Assembly (NCBI GenBank): GCA_947466535.1
Contig: CANIEV010000021.1
Location: 1 to 34,921 of the forward strand
Direction: 5' to 3'
DNA: 34,921 nt
Source: Betaproteobacteria bacterium
GTDB taxonomy: Bacteria; Pseudomonadota; Gammaproteobacteria; Burkholderiales; SG8-39
Shown here: piece by piece, positions 23,682 to 31,833 of the stretch
Numbering within the stretch: position 1 is the first letter of the stretch
How the letters are laid out: every line of letters begins with the position of its first letter
Position numbers and translations under genes: made by a program
The notes under the pieces: generated by a model
What the model saw: the letters and a program-made list of their open reading frames with translations, nothing else
Databases searched by the model: none
Told to the model about the DNA's origin: nothing

Positions 23682-25021
23682 TAGTAGGCCTTTCTGCCGT
23701 CGAAGCCGGCCTGCATCAGCCGCGCCCATTCGCGGTGCGGTGCGTGCATTGCAGTTTCGGCGAAGGTTTCGAACGGTCCGAACAGGCTCTGTGCCGGGCG
23801 GATGCCGAGCGTGCCGGCGATCGCGTTCGCTCCCTGTTCGAGCACCTTGATCCCGCGCGAATAGCCTTCAATGAAACTGACCGGACTCGCATCGAAACCG
23901 CGTTGGCACTCCTCGTACACCACCGTGTCATCGGGGGTCGCGAGGCCTGCCGGGTTGAAGAAATCCTCGAACTGGCGCAGTCGCCGCGCACGCAACTCCG
24001 GTGCCTCGCCGATCGGCGCAAGACACCAGGCCATCATCTCCGTCTTGTCCACCGCGAGCGGACGGAAGGTGCGCAGCACCAGGCCCGAACCTTCGCCGAT
24101 CTGCAGTCCGGGAAACACCGCGAGTTGACGCATGCGCAACATCCATTCCGCGCGCACATCGCCGACGCGTGCGCGGACCTCGTCGATCGCGGGGTAGATC
24201 GCGCGCTTTTGCGGCTCCGTCTGGTCGGCGAACGACACGGTGTGGCCGTGATCAAAGCTGAATGTACCGGCACCGATCTCCACGCGAGTGGACCAGTCGA
24301 ACTGCCGCGCCTCCTGATGGCCGCTCCCCGTGCGCCGGCGCGCCTGGATGTTCATGAAACTCGAATGCGTGGATGTCAGGTGGTACGGGTCGAGCCCGTT
24401 GTCGAGCTGCAGCTTCCAGTTGCCGCGATAGGTGTAGGCGGCGCGACCGGGAACGAACTCCATGCCCTGCGGTCCCTGCTCCATCGCAAGATCGAGAAAA
24501 AAGCCGATGTCACCGAGGAACACATCCAGATCCGGCACGTCCACCGACAGGCTGCCGAACACCATGCCCTTGTAGCTTGCCAGCCGCGCGAGCGGTATCA
24601 GATTGTGGTCATTTGCATCAAAACCCTCGCCGTACTGACCGGTCTTGCTGTCCTTGATGTCCACATTGCGGCCGGTCGCGTCGTAGGCCCAGCCGTGATA
24701 CGCACAGACGTGAAACTTCGCGTTGCCCTTCTCCGAGCGACACACCACCGCCGACTTGTGGCGGCAGGTGTTGACGAATCCGCGCAGTGCGCCCGCCGCA
24801 TCGCGGGTGACGAGAACCGGCGTCCTGCCGATGAACGAGGTGATGAAATCGTTCGGCCGGCGCAATTCGGATTCGAGGGTGAGAAAAATCCAGGTGCGCT
24901 CGAACACGAACTTCTGTTCGAGGGCAAACAGTTCCGGATCGGAATAGACGTCGCGATGCACCCGGAACACCCCGTCGCCGGGCCGGTCATCGACATACAT
25001 GCGGGCTGTGTTTGTATCCAC
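23681..25021 (-). CDS. Ring-hydroxylating dioxygenase, large (alpha) subunit
   Basis: A 446-aa Rieske oxygenase alpha subunit that would dihydroxylate an aromatic ring. The [2Fe-2S] ligands are visible as Cys86-x-His88 (NTCRHKS) and Cys106-x2-His109 (CAYHGW). The mononuclear iron site is NGLDPYHLTSTH, with Asp211 as bridge and His214 and His219 as ligands. Length and layout suit the benzoate/toluate or aminobenzoate-type two-subunit enzymes, but the substrate cannot be set from sequence. GTG 25021 was chosen because GAGGAG lies six bases upstream and the upstream TTG at 25057 has none. A palindromic operator candidate is at 25081-25098. It heads a three-gene unit with the beta subunit and the TauD-family enzyme. 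Confidence 0.93.
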   Translation of the reverse strand: MDTNTARMYVDDRPGDGVFRVHRDVYSDPELFALEQKFVFERTWIFLTLESELRRPNDFITSFIGRTPVLVTRDAAGALRGFVNTCRHKSAVVCRSEKGNAKFHVCAYHGWAYDATGRNVDIKDSKTGQYGEGFDANDHNLIPLARLASYKGMVFGSLSVDVPDLDVFLGDIGFFLDLAMEQGPQGMEFVPGRAAYTYRGNWKLQLDNGLDPYHLTSTHSSFMNIQARRRTGSGHQEARQFDWSTRVEIGAGTFSFDHGHTVSFADQTEPQKRAIYPAIDEVRARVGDVRAEWMLRMRQLAVFPGLQIGEGSGLVLRTFRPLAVDKTEMMAWCLAPIGEAPELRARRLRQFEDFFNPAGLATPDDTVVYEECQRGFDASPVSFIEGYSRGIKVLEQGANAIAGTLGIRPAQSLFGPFETFAETAMHAPHREWARLMQAGFDGRKAY

Positions 25022-25080
25022 GGTCTTCTCCTCCACGCTACTGCCACCACTGTACAAAGATTTGCACTGCGACGCGCGCG

Positions 25081-25098
25081 GTTGATTGCGCGATCAAC
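25081..25098. promoter_or_regulatory. Operator-like palindrome upstream of Rieske dioxygenase operon
   Basis: GTTGATTGCGCGATCAAC is an 18-bp near-perfect inverted repeat (one mismatched pair flanking GCGC), 60 bp upstream of the alpha-subunit start codon. Arm pattern GTTGAT-N6-ATCAAC is reminiscent of LysR or GntR operators. The regulator is not encoded in the window. Confidence 0.45.
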
Positions 25099-25113
25099 GG
25101 GTGCTGAAACTCG

Positions 25114-25869
25114 TCACCCGGCCGTCACCTGTTTCGACCGGAGCCCGCGCAGCGCCTCCCGGGTGAGCTCCGACAGACGAAGCCTCTGCGTCCCCTTCGC
25201 ATCGAAATTCGCGGGCGCGAGCCAGCGCTCGAACGCATCCCGCAGGGCCGGCCATTCGGAATCGATCACCGAATACCAGGCGGTGTCGCGGTTGCGCCCC
25301 TTGACCACCACCGCCTGACGGAACAGCCCTTCATACGCGAATCCGAAGCGCAGCGCAGCAGTGCGCGAGGGCGCGTTCAGCGAATCGCATTTCCACTCAT
25401 AGCGGCGATAACCGAGTTCGAAGGCCCGCCGCATCATGAGAACCATCGCCTCGGTGGCGGCGGGTCTGCGCTGCAGGCTCGGCGAGAAACCGAGATGACC
25501 GACTTCGATCACACCCATGACCGGATCGATGCGCATGAAGCTTGCCACGCCGACGGCCCTGCCCGAGACGCCGTCGATGATCGAAAAGAACAGCGGGTCG
25601 TCGCCGAGGCAGGCCGAATTCATCCAGCGAAGGTAGGTCTCGAAGCCTTCGAACGGCCCGTAAGGAAGATACGTCCACATTGCGCCGGACCGATCGAGCG
25701 AAAACGCCTCAAAGAGATCCGCCGCATGCCGTGCCGGATCGAGCGCCTCCAGCCTGCAGAATCGCCCGGCCATCCGCTCGCGCGTCGGTCGCGGCGGCGA
25801 TGTCCATCCGGACAGGGCTTTGCCGACCGGCTGGCCGAACGCATTGCATTGCGATTCCGGCGAACTCAC
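25114..25869 (-). CDS. GNAT-family N-acetyltransferase (RimJ/RimL-like)
   Basis: A 251-aa acetyltransferase of the RimJ/RimL-type GNAT group. The acetyl-CoA binding core is recognisable: IEVGHLGFSPSLQRRPAATEAMVLMMRRAFE, with the Q/RRxxA loop, then ALRFGFAYEGLFRQAVVVKGRNRDTAWYSV, the usual end of this subfamily. A proline-rich N-terminal 30 residues precede the fold. It could acetylate an amino group of a small molecule, a peptide or protein N-terminus; nothing here tells which. The start is a GTG at 25869, three bases after the stop of the small hypothetical gene upstream on the same strand, so the two are co-transcribed. It lies 92 bp from the Rieske operon start, whose promoter region the gap must hold. 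Confidence 0.88.
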   Translation of the reverse strand: MSSPESQCNAFGQPVGKALSGWTSPPRPTRERMAGRFCRLEALDPARHAADLFEAFSLDRSGAMWTYLPYGPFEGFETYLRWMNSACLGDDPLFFSIIDGVSGRAVGVASFMRIDPVMGVIEVGHLGFSPSLQRRPAATEAMVLMMRRAFELGYRRYEWKCDSLNAPSRTAALRFGFAYEGLFRQAVVVKGRNRDTAWYSVIDSEWPALRDAFERWLAPANFDAKGTQRLRLSELTREALRGLRSKQVTAG

Positions 25870-25872
25870 CGC

Positions 25873-26181
25873 TCAGTCCGGTTCCCATGGCCGCTTGGGC
25901 AGGCGCTTGAGGTTCGCCACATAGCGGTCGCGGTCGTAGGTCGAGCCGCCCTTGAGCACACTGAACACCTCGCGAATCAGCGCGCCTGCGATCGCTTTCA
26001 TCGCCTCATCGCGCGTGAGGCCGGATTTAACCAGGCGATCGAGCGTCTCGCGCGTCTCCGGCGGATCATTGGTACGCAACTGCGCCTCGATCGCCTCAAT
26101 CATCGCGAGCCGGGCGCGTTCCGGGTCGCCCTTCTTGTCTGGGGTGCTGTTTTCGGTCGTCATGTCGAAACTGTAATGCAT
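25873..26181 (-). CDS. Small conserved-type hypothetical protein
   Basis: A soluble protein of 102 residues (ATG 26181; 96 residues if ATG 26163 is used). It is rich in charged helices: RARLAMIEAIEAQLRTNDPPETRETLDRLVKSGLTRDEAMKAIAGALIREVFSVLKGGSTYDRDRYVANLKRLPKRPWEPD. The pattern DPPE-T...L...G.t.eeA...I...L..E.f..l...-fd...Y...L..LP..PWE is one I have seen in proteobacterial hypothetical proteins, but I cannot name a family. No signal, membrane segment or metal motif is seen. It is divergent from the membrane protein at 26285 and stops three bases before the GNAT start. Neither start has a decisive ribosome site. Confidence 0.7.
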   Translation of the reverse strand: MHYSFDMTTENSTPDKKGDPERARLAMIEAIEAQLRTNDPPETRETLDRLVKSGLTRDEAMKAIAGALIREVFSVLKGGSTYDRDRYVANLKRLPKRPWEPD

Positions 26182-26284
26182 TTGAGCGTCCGCATTTTTC
26201 CGCCGTGCCGACAAGGGCGGATGCAGGAATCCCGCATTCCCGGCGATACTGTCGACAGGTCCAACCACCCGACGCCACCACACC

Positions 26285-26872
26285 ATGTCCCAGACCGCCG
26301 CCGCGCCCGATTCCGAAATCCCGCTCATCAATCCCGCCTATGTAATCGCCGCGGTCATCGGCATCGGCGTGATGATCGTATCCGTTTTGAGTCCCAGCCT
26401 CTGGTTCCTGAATTTCGTGCACGTGTTCTGCGCGGTGCTCTGGACCGGGATCGACCTTTTCATGGGCTTCGTGATCGGCCCGGTGATGCGAAAGGTCGAT
26501 CTACGAACCCGCGCGCAGATCATCACCCGGCTTATGCCCCGGATGCTCTTCCTGATGCCGGTGGTGTCCATCAATACCGGCACCGCCGGCTGGTTTCTCG
26601 CCGAGCGCATGGGTTACCTCGACCTTCCGTGGCCGGCGTACGGCTGGGTGGCCGGTTCGCTGGTGCTGGTAACCATCATGACCATCCAGGGCCTCGGATT
26701 CCTGATGCCGGTGAATCTCAAGGTTTTTCTCGAGATCCGCAAACCCGCGCCCGACGGCGAACGCATCGGGCGGCTGATGCGCATGTACGTGCGCGCGGTC
26801 GCCGCGCAGGGCCTGATGCAGGTGGCGATCGTGGTCATCATGGCGCGCTTCGGCGCCGGGCTTGCCTCCTGA
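26285..26872 (+). CDS. Four-helix integral membrane protein (CopD/DUF2269-like)
   Basis: A 195-aa inner-membrane protein with about four hydrophobic helices. The second carries the His in FVHVFCAVLWTGIDLFMGFVIGPVM, a pattern resembling heme- or copper-linked CopD/DUF2269-type proteins (H...W.G.....F). A third helix is FLMPVVSINTGTAGWFL, with a further stretch at VTIMTIQGLGFLMPVNLKVFLEI. The final helix follows a basic segment. Function is unknown; heme or metal binding or electron transfer is only suggested by the His pattern. It is followed by rfaE2 after 20 bases on the same strand, so they may share a transcript. The start ATG 26285 follows a short divergent intergenic region. Confidence 0.75.
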   Translation: MSQTAAAPDSEIPLINPAYVIAAVIGIGVMIVSVLSPSLWFLNFVHVFCAVLWTGIDLFMGFVIGPVMRKVDLRTRAQIITRLMPRMLFLMPVVSINTGTAGWFLAERMGYLDLPWPAYGWVAGSLVLVTIMTIQGLGFLMPVNLKVFLEIRKPAPDGERIGRLMRMYVRAVAAQGLMQVAIVVIMARFGAGLAS

Positions 26873-26892
26873 ACACGGTAAGATTTCCGTCC

Positions 26893-27417
26893 ATGGTCTC
26901 CTATTCCACACCCGATTTCGAATCGAAGATCTGCGCTCCGGAACAGCTCGAGTCGCGGCTCGCATCGCTGCCCCGTCCGCTGGTATTCACCAACGGCGTA
27001 TTCGACGTGATCCACCGCGGGCATGTCACCTATCTTGCGCAGGCACGCGCCCTCGGCGCATCCCTGCTTCTCGCGCTCAATACCGATGCCTCCACCCGAC
27101 GCCTCGACAAGGGCACCGACCGGCCGATAAATGCGCTGGAGGACCGCGCCGCGGTGGCGGCCGCCCTCGGCGCGGTGAGCCTGGTCACCTGGTTCGACGA
27201 GGACACGCCGCTGCAACTCATCCAGCGCGTACGACCCGAGGTGCTGGTCAAAGGCGGCGACTGGGCACCGGAGAAAATGGTCGGCGCCTCCGAAGTGCTT
27301 GCACGCGGCGGTGCGGTCCGCTCGATCCCCTTCCTGCACCAGCGCTCCACCACCCGGATGCTGGAGCGAATCCGGGCCTCCGTCGCCGGCAAGGCGGTCG
27401 GCAGCAAGCCGGCATGA
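26893..27417 (+). CDS. rfaE2: D-glycero-beta-D-manno-heptose 1-phosphate adenylyltransferase
   Basis: A 174-aa stand-alone adenylyltransferase that makes ADP-D-glycero-beta-D-manno-heptose, the activated precursor of lipopolysaccharide core heptose. The cytidylyltransferase-like signature is clear: VFTNGVFDVIHRGHVTYLAQARALG (HRGH at residues 42-45), then ALNTDASTRRLDKGTDRPINALEDRAAVAAAL, and the KGGDW loop followed by GGAVRSIPFLHQRSTTRM (ISTTxxxxR-type end). It corresponds to the C-terminal domain of fused HldE; separate RfaE2 is usual in betaproteobacteria. ATG 26893 follows the upstream stop by 20 bases. Its TGA overlaps the MoxR ATG by four bases. LPS synthesis in a Gram-negative cell is therefore certain in outline. 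Confidence 0.96.
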   Translation: MVSYSTPDFESKICAPEQLESRLASLPRPLVFTNGVFDVIHRGHVTYLAQARALGASLLLALNTDASTRRLDKGTDRPINALEDRAAVAAALGAVSLVTWFDEDTPLQLIQRVRPEVLVKGGDWAPEKMVGASEVLARGGAVRSIPFLHQRSTTRMLERIRASVAGKAVGSKPA

Positions 27418-28358
27418 ACGCGACCGGGCAGGCAGCGACCTCTGCCGCCCTGCTGACCGAAAATCTCGAGCGCGTGATTTCCGGCCACGCGCAACCGATA
27501 CGCAAACTGCTCGCCGCGTTCTTCGCCGGCGGCCATGTGTTGCTCGAAGACAATCCCGGCACCGGCAAGACCACGCTCGCGAAAACCCTCGCGAAAAGCA
27601 TCTCCGCCGATTTCCGACGGGTCCAGTTCACGCCCGACCTGCTGCCCGCGGACATCCTTGGCGTATCGGTGTTCAACCCGCGTGACCAGAACTTCAATTT
27701 CCATCCCGGTCCGATCTTCACCCAGATACTGCTCGCCGATGAAGTGAACCGCGCCTCGCCGCGCACCCAGTCGGCGCTGCTCGAAGCAATGGCGGAGCAG
27801 CAGGTGACGGTCGAAGGACGAACCCTGCCCTTGCGCGAGCCGTTCTTCGTCATCGCGACGCAGAACCCGGTCGAGTTCCGCGGCACCTACCCCCTTCCCG
27901 AAGCGCAGATGGACCGTTTCGCGGTGCGGTTGTCGCTCGGCTACGTTCTGCCCGACGAGGAAGTTGCGATTCTCTCGGCACAGGAAGATCGCCATCCGCT
28001 GGAGACCATCGAGGCCTGCCTGACGGCGGAGGATGTACTCGCGATCCGGCACGCGGTGCGCGAAGTCCGCATCTCGCCCGAACTCAAGCGCTATGTGGTC
28101 GATCTTGCCGGCGCCACCCGCGGTGCCGCCGGTGTGCTGCTCGGCGCAGGCCCGCGCGCATCGATTGCGCTGGCCCGATGTGCGCAGGCGCTCGCGCTGC
28201 TCGAGGGCGAGGCCTTCGTGAATCCCGATCATGTGCGCGCCATGGCGGTGCCTGTGCTCGCGCATCGCGTGGCGCTCGCCCCGGAGGCGCGATTCGGCGG
28301 GACCACCGGCGTGAGCCTCGTCGAAGGAATCCTGGAACGGATTCCGGTGCCAGGCTGA
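27414..28358 (+). CDS. MoxR-family AAA+ ATPase
   Basis: A 314-aa AAA+ ATPase of the MoxR group, thought to act as a chaperone in maturing enzyme or cell-envelope complexes. Walker A is EDNPGTGKTT (residues 45-54) and Walker B is LLADE (106-110). The MoxR-specific VNRASPRTQSALLEAM and ATQNPVEFRGTYPLPEAQMDRF (sensor 1 and arginine-finger region) follow. The C-terminal lid begins near AEDVLAIRHAV. ATG 27414 overlaps the rfaE2 stop. In the common arrangement moxR, DUF58 and a transglutaminase-like gene form one operon; here the first two are split by 190 bp that hold a REP-like repeat. Partner proteins are likely DUF58 and the transglutaminase downstream. Confidence 0.95.
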   Translation: MNATGQAATSAALLTENLERVISGHAQPIRKLLAAFFAGGHVLLEDNPGTGKTTLAKTLAKSISADFRRVQFTPDLLPADILGVSVFNPRDQNFNFHPGPIFTQILLADEVNRASPRTQSALLEAMAEQQVTVEGRTLPLREPFFVIATQNPVEFRGTYPLPEAQMDRFAVRLSLGYVLPDEEVAILSAQEDRHPLETIEACLTAEDVLAIRHAVREVRISPELKRYVVDLAGATRGAAGVLLGAGPRASIALARCAQALALLEGEAFVNPDHVRAMAVPVLAHRVALAPEARFGGTTGVSLVEGILERIPVPG

Positions 28359-28431
28359 CCGAGCCCATGCCTGCGGTGTCACTGCGAATGTGGCAAAGCG
28401 ATACAGCCATACGTATCCACTACACGAACAC

Positions 28432-28505
28432 GAGATCGCCGCGTTGCCTGCGGCTCCTCGAGATGACGCCCGAAAAGCAGTCATTGCGAGCGAAGCGAAG
28501 CAATC
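28432..28505. repeat. REP-like inverted repeat, copy 2
   Basis: This second copy of the element at 22039-22111 has an identical 26-base right arm at 28480-28505 and a more degenerate left arm (28432-28467, ending CTCGAGATGAC). It lies in the 190-bp gap between moxR and DUF58, which otherwise holds nothing I recognise. The folded RNA could attenuate transcription into DUF58. Confidence 0.85.
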
Positions 28506-28548
28506 CCGCCGTTCGCATGCGATGGCGCAATATCACTTGTGATACTCC

Positions 28549-29862
28549 ATGTGGCGCCTTTCCTATTCGCTGATCCGCGCCGCAATGCGGCTGCAGTACT
28601 GGCTGCAGCGCCGGTTCAGCACCGCGGGCATGTTCCTGCTCGGCCTGCTGACGGTGACCGGCGCGCTTGGCATCGATACCCAGCAGACGCTTGCCTACCA
28701 GGTGTTTGCCTTCGCAGCCGCACTGCTCGGGGTGGCGATGGTGGCGACTCTGTTTCGCCGCGTCCCCGTGACGGTCGAGCGCAGCCTGCCGCGCGCCGTC
28801 GCCGCGGGAACAAGCTTCACCTACCGCGTGCGCGTTCGCAACACCGGCACGCGCCCGCTCGCGGGACTCGCACTGCTTGACCGGATCGCGGACCACAGTC
28901 CGGGCTTTGCCGAATTCCGACGCCGCTTGCGCTTCCCGACCTACCGCGGCTTCTGGCGCCTGTGGCGCGAGCGGCGTGTCGGCTGGATAGACGAGGCCGC
29001 GGCACCTCCGCTCGCTCCGGGTGCAGAAGCCGACGTGAAAATCGAGGCGCACGCGGTCAAACGCGGAATCATGAACCTGGATGAGATCGTCGTGGCACGG
29101 ACCGACCCGACCGGATTGTTTCGCTCGGTCGTCCGGCTTGCGCAGCCTGCGAACGTCGTCGTTCTGCCGCGTCGCTACCGGCTGCCGCCGATTTCCCTGC
29201 CCGGCGCGCGCCGCTACCAGCCGGGCGGCGTATCGCTCTCCGCGTCGGTCGGCGACTCCGAGGAATTTCTCGGTCTGCGCGATTACCGCCCGGGTGACGC
29301 GATGCCGCGCATTCACTGGAAAAGCTTCGCGCGCACCGGCCGTCCGATCGTGCGCGAGTACCAGGATGAATTCTTCGAGCGCTATGCCCTCGCGCTCGAC
29401 ACCTGTGCGAAACCCTCCACGAACCGCAAGCAGGACGCGGTACAACTCACCGCCTTCGAGGAGGCGGTTGCGGTGACAGCCTCATTCGTATGGACGCTCG
29501 ACACACAGGAATGCCTGCTCGATCTGCTTTTCGTGGAAGACCAGGCCTACTGCTACACCGCCGGACGCGGCCAGTTGCAACCCGCCGGACTGCTGGAGGT
29601 GCTTGCCGGGGTGCGCCTCACGCACGAACCGTCGCTGGATGCGCTTCGCGATTCGATTGCCGCGCGCCGCGGGGAACTCGCGGGCTGCGTGCTGGTACTG
29701 ATCGACTGGGATGCCGAGCGCGCCGCGCTTGTGGACAGCCTGCGGGCGGCGGGCATCGAACTGCGCGTGCTTGTCGTCAATGCTCTGCCCGAGATTGCAC
29801 CGCCTGCGGGAGTCGCGCTGCTCGATCCGACCGACCTGGAAAAGGGATTGGCGAGGCTATGA
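28549..29862 (+). CDS. DUF58 domain-containing membrane-associated protein
   Basis: A 437-aa protein with two N-terminal transmembrane segments (about residues 18-60: FLLGLLTVTGALGI and FAFAAALLGVAMVATLF), a region with immunoglobulin-like VTVERSLPRAVAAGTSFTYRVRVRNTG, and the DUF58 signature EEFLGLRDYRPGDAMPRIHWKSFARTGRPIVREY. This partner of MoxR ATPases has a C-terminal vWA-like fold and no known catalysis. The usual operon runs moxR, DUF58, transglutaminase, as here. ATG 28549 is the first Met, after the REP-containing gap. The stop overlaps the next gene's ATG in ATGA, so those two are coupled. A role in cell-envelope maintenance is the usual guess. Confidence 0.94.
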   Translation: MWRLSYSLIRAAMRLQYWLQRRFSTAGMFLLGLLTVTGALGIDTQQTLAYQVFAFAAALLGVAMVATLFRRVPVTVERSLPRAVAAGTSFTYRVRVRNTGTRPLAGLALLDRIADHSPGFAEFRRRLRFPTYRGFWRLWRERRVGWIDEAAAPPLAPGAEADVKIEAHAVKRGIMNLDEIVVARTDPTGLFRSVVRLAQPANVVVLPRRYRLPPISLPGARRYQPGGVSLSASVGDSEEFLGLRDYRPGDAMPRIHWKSFARTGRPIVREYQDEFFERYALALDTCAKPSTNRKQDAVQLTAFEEAVAVTASFVWTLDTQECLLDLLFVEDQAYCYTAGRGQLQPAGLLEVLAGVRLTHEPSLDALRDSIAARRGELAGCVLVLIDWDAERAALVDSLRAAGIELRVLVVNALPEIAPPAGVALLDPTDLEKGLARL

Positions 29863-31814
29863 GCCTTCCTCCCTTGCTACTGGCCGCCGCGATCGCCGTC
29901 TGGGGCTGGCAGACCGGCGACTGGATCCCCGCGATCATCACAGGGCTGATATCGCTGTCGCCGCGGGTTATTTCCCGACGCTGGGATATCGGCAAAGAGC
30001 AACTGACACGCGTGGCCGATTTCTGTACCGCGCTCGCGCTTGCCGCCGGGGCAATCCTGTTCGCGGTGTACGGCAACCCCCGGGCGGTGAAACTCTGGTT
30101 CCAGTGGCTGCCGATGATCGTCGCGCCGCTGCCGGTCGTGATGTACTACGCCGGGCTGGACCGGGTCGAGGCGGGGGTGCTGTTCTGGAGCATGCGCCGC
30201 ATACGTGAGCGCCGCGCAAGCCACATCGCCCTCGACCCTCCCTGGTTCGCGCTCTGGCTGATCGGTGCGAGCGCCGCCAACACCCGCGGCCCGGGCTTCT
30301 ATGTCGCGCTTGCCCTGCTTGCCGCCGGCGCACTCTGGACGGTGCGCCCCCGGGGGGCATCCGCCGGCGCCTGGGCATCGATGCTGCTGATCGCAGCCGT
30401 GCTCGGTGCGGGTCTGCACACTGGCCTGCATACCGCGCAGATCTGGCTCGAAGCAACCGTGACCGACTGGATAGCGGGCAACGGCAATCGCACTGACCCG
30501 CTGCAGAGCCGCACCGATATAGGATCGATCGGGGAGCAGAAGCTTTCCTCCAGAATCGTGATACGTGTCGAGGGCACGGGCGATCCCATGCTCCTGCATC
30601 GCGCAACCTACGACGATCTTTACGGAGCCACATGGGTGGCCCGTGACTCAGCGTTCACCCCAATCCCGCTATCGGCACCCGGGGCCTGGATTCTCGCCAC
30701 CGCACCTGCCCCGAAGGGCCGCATGCTCGTGATCGCGGACCGATCGGAGCTCGGCAACCCGGTGCTCACCCTGCCCTTCGGCGCACATCGCATCGAAGGG
30801 CTGTCCGCCTCCGAACTGAAACGCTCCGCGCTCGGCGCCGTGCAGGCAGAAGTGCGCCCCGGCGATTTTCGCTACAGCGTACTCGCCACATCCGGCGCCA
30901 CGCCTGAGGCGCCCCCCGGGGACGCGGACTTGCGCCTGCCGCGCTTCGACCGTTCGGTGGTGCAAGGACTGGCCGACAAACTCGTGCCGCGCGGAACACC
31001 GCCGCGCGAGGCCACAAAAATCATTGCCCGGCACTTCGCGGAGAACTTTCGCTACGCGTCGTGGCAGCCGCCCGCGGAAGGCCCCGGTGCCGCCCGCGCG
31101 CAGTCCCTCTCCGCGCTCGCCCGGTTCCTGAATGAATCACGCGCCGGACACTGCGAGTATTTTGCGACCGCCACCGTATTGCTCGCGCGTGCCGCGGGGA
31201 TTCCTGCGCGCTACGCCACCGGCTTTTCAGCGCATGAATGGAGCGATCGCGAGCAGGCACTCGTTGTGCGCGAACGCCATGCGCACGCCTGGGCGAGGTT
31301 ATGGATCGACGGGCGGTGGGAGAACCTCGACACCACGCCACCGGGGTGGTCGGATGAAGAGGCCGCGGGCGACGGCATCGGCACCGCGATCGCCGACTGG
31401 ATCTCCTACGCTCGCGTGCGAATCACGCGCTTGCTCTCCGAATTCGAGCCGGGTACGGGTACGCTCCTGATCACCTTGCCGGTCCTCGCCTGGATACTCC
31501 TTCGGCAGTTGCGCGGCAGCCGTGGAAAGAAATCGGGAGACACCTCCGCTCCCACGCCGGCACCGGGCATCGACTCGCCCTTCTATCGCGTGCAGGCATG
31601 GATCCTGGAACTTGGCCATGCACGCGCGCCGGGAGAAAGCCTGAAGGACTGGTTGCGGCGCATGCCGGAGGACCTGCCGCTTGATCGCGACGCGGCGTCG
31701 CGCGCGCTCATACTGCATTACCGGTATCGGTTTGATCCTGCGGGCCTGAATGAAAGCGAGCGCGCGATGCTCGTCCGGGCAAGCGAGGATGCGGTGCGGG
31801 CGGTCGCGGGCTAG
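29859..31814 (+). CDS. Transglutaminase-like membrane protein (DUF3488 + transglut_core)
   Basis: A 651-aa membrane protein. About six N-terminal helices (roughly residues 1-200, DUF3488 region) precede a periplasmic transglutaminase-like cysteine-protease domain. The catalytic triad is intact: Cys432 in RAGHCEYFATA, His476 in RHAHAWARLW and Asp491 in ENLDTTPPGW. A further helix (LLITLPVLAWILL) and a cytoplasmic DUF4129-like tail, SLKDWLRRMPEDLP...LHYRYRFDPAGL, close the protein. The family pairs with MoxR and DUF58; the reaction is unknown but could be peptide hydrolysis or cross-linking in the envelope. ATG 29859 overlaps the DUF58 stop by four bases. It converges on the SPOR gene with a 19-bp gap and no clear terminator. 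Confidence 0.95.
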   Translation: MSLPPLLLAAAIAVWGWQTGDWIPAIITGLISLSPRVISRRWDIGKEQLTRVADFCTALALAAGAILFAVYGNPRAVKLWFQWLPMIVAPLPVVMYYAGLDRVEAGVLFWSMRRIRERRASHIALDPPWFALWLIGASAANTRGPGFYVALALLAAGALWTVRPRGASAGAWASMLLIAAVLGAGLHTGLHTAQIWLEATVTDWIAGNGNRTDPLQSRTDIGSIGEQKLSSRIVIRVEGTGDPMLLHRATYDDLYGATWVARDSAFTPIPLSAPGAWILATAPAPKGRMLVIADRSELGNPVLTLPFGAHRIEGLSASELKRSALGAVQAEVRPGDFRYSVLATSGATPEAPPGDADLRLPRFDRSVVQGLADKLVPRGTPPREATKIIARHFAENFRYASWQPPAEGPGAARAQSLSALARFLNESRAGHCEYFATATVLLARAAGIPARYATGFSAHEWSDREQALVVRERHAHAWARLWIDGRWENLDTTPPGWSDEEAAGDGIGTAIADWISYARVRITRLLSEFEPGTGTLLITLPVLAWILLRQLRGSRGKKSGDTSAPTPAPGIDSPFYRVQAWILELGHARAPGESLKDWLRRMPEDLPLDRDAASRALILHYRYRFDPAGLNESERAMLVRASEDAVRAVAG

Positions 31815-31833
31815 CCGGGCACCAACGCGACGT

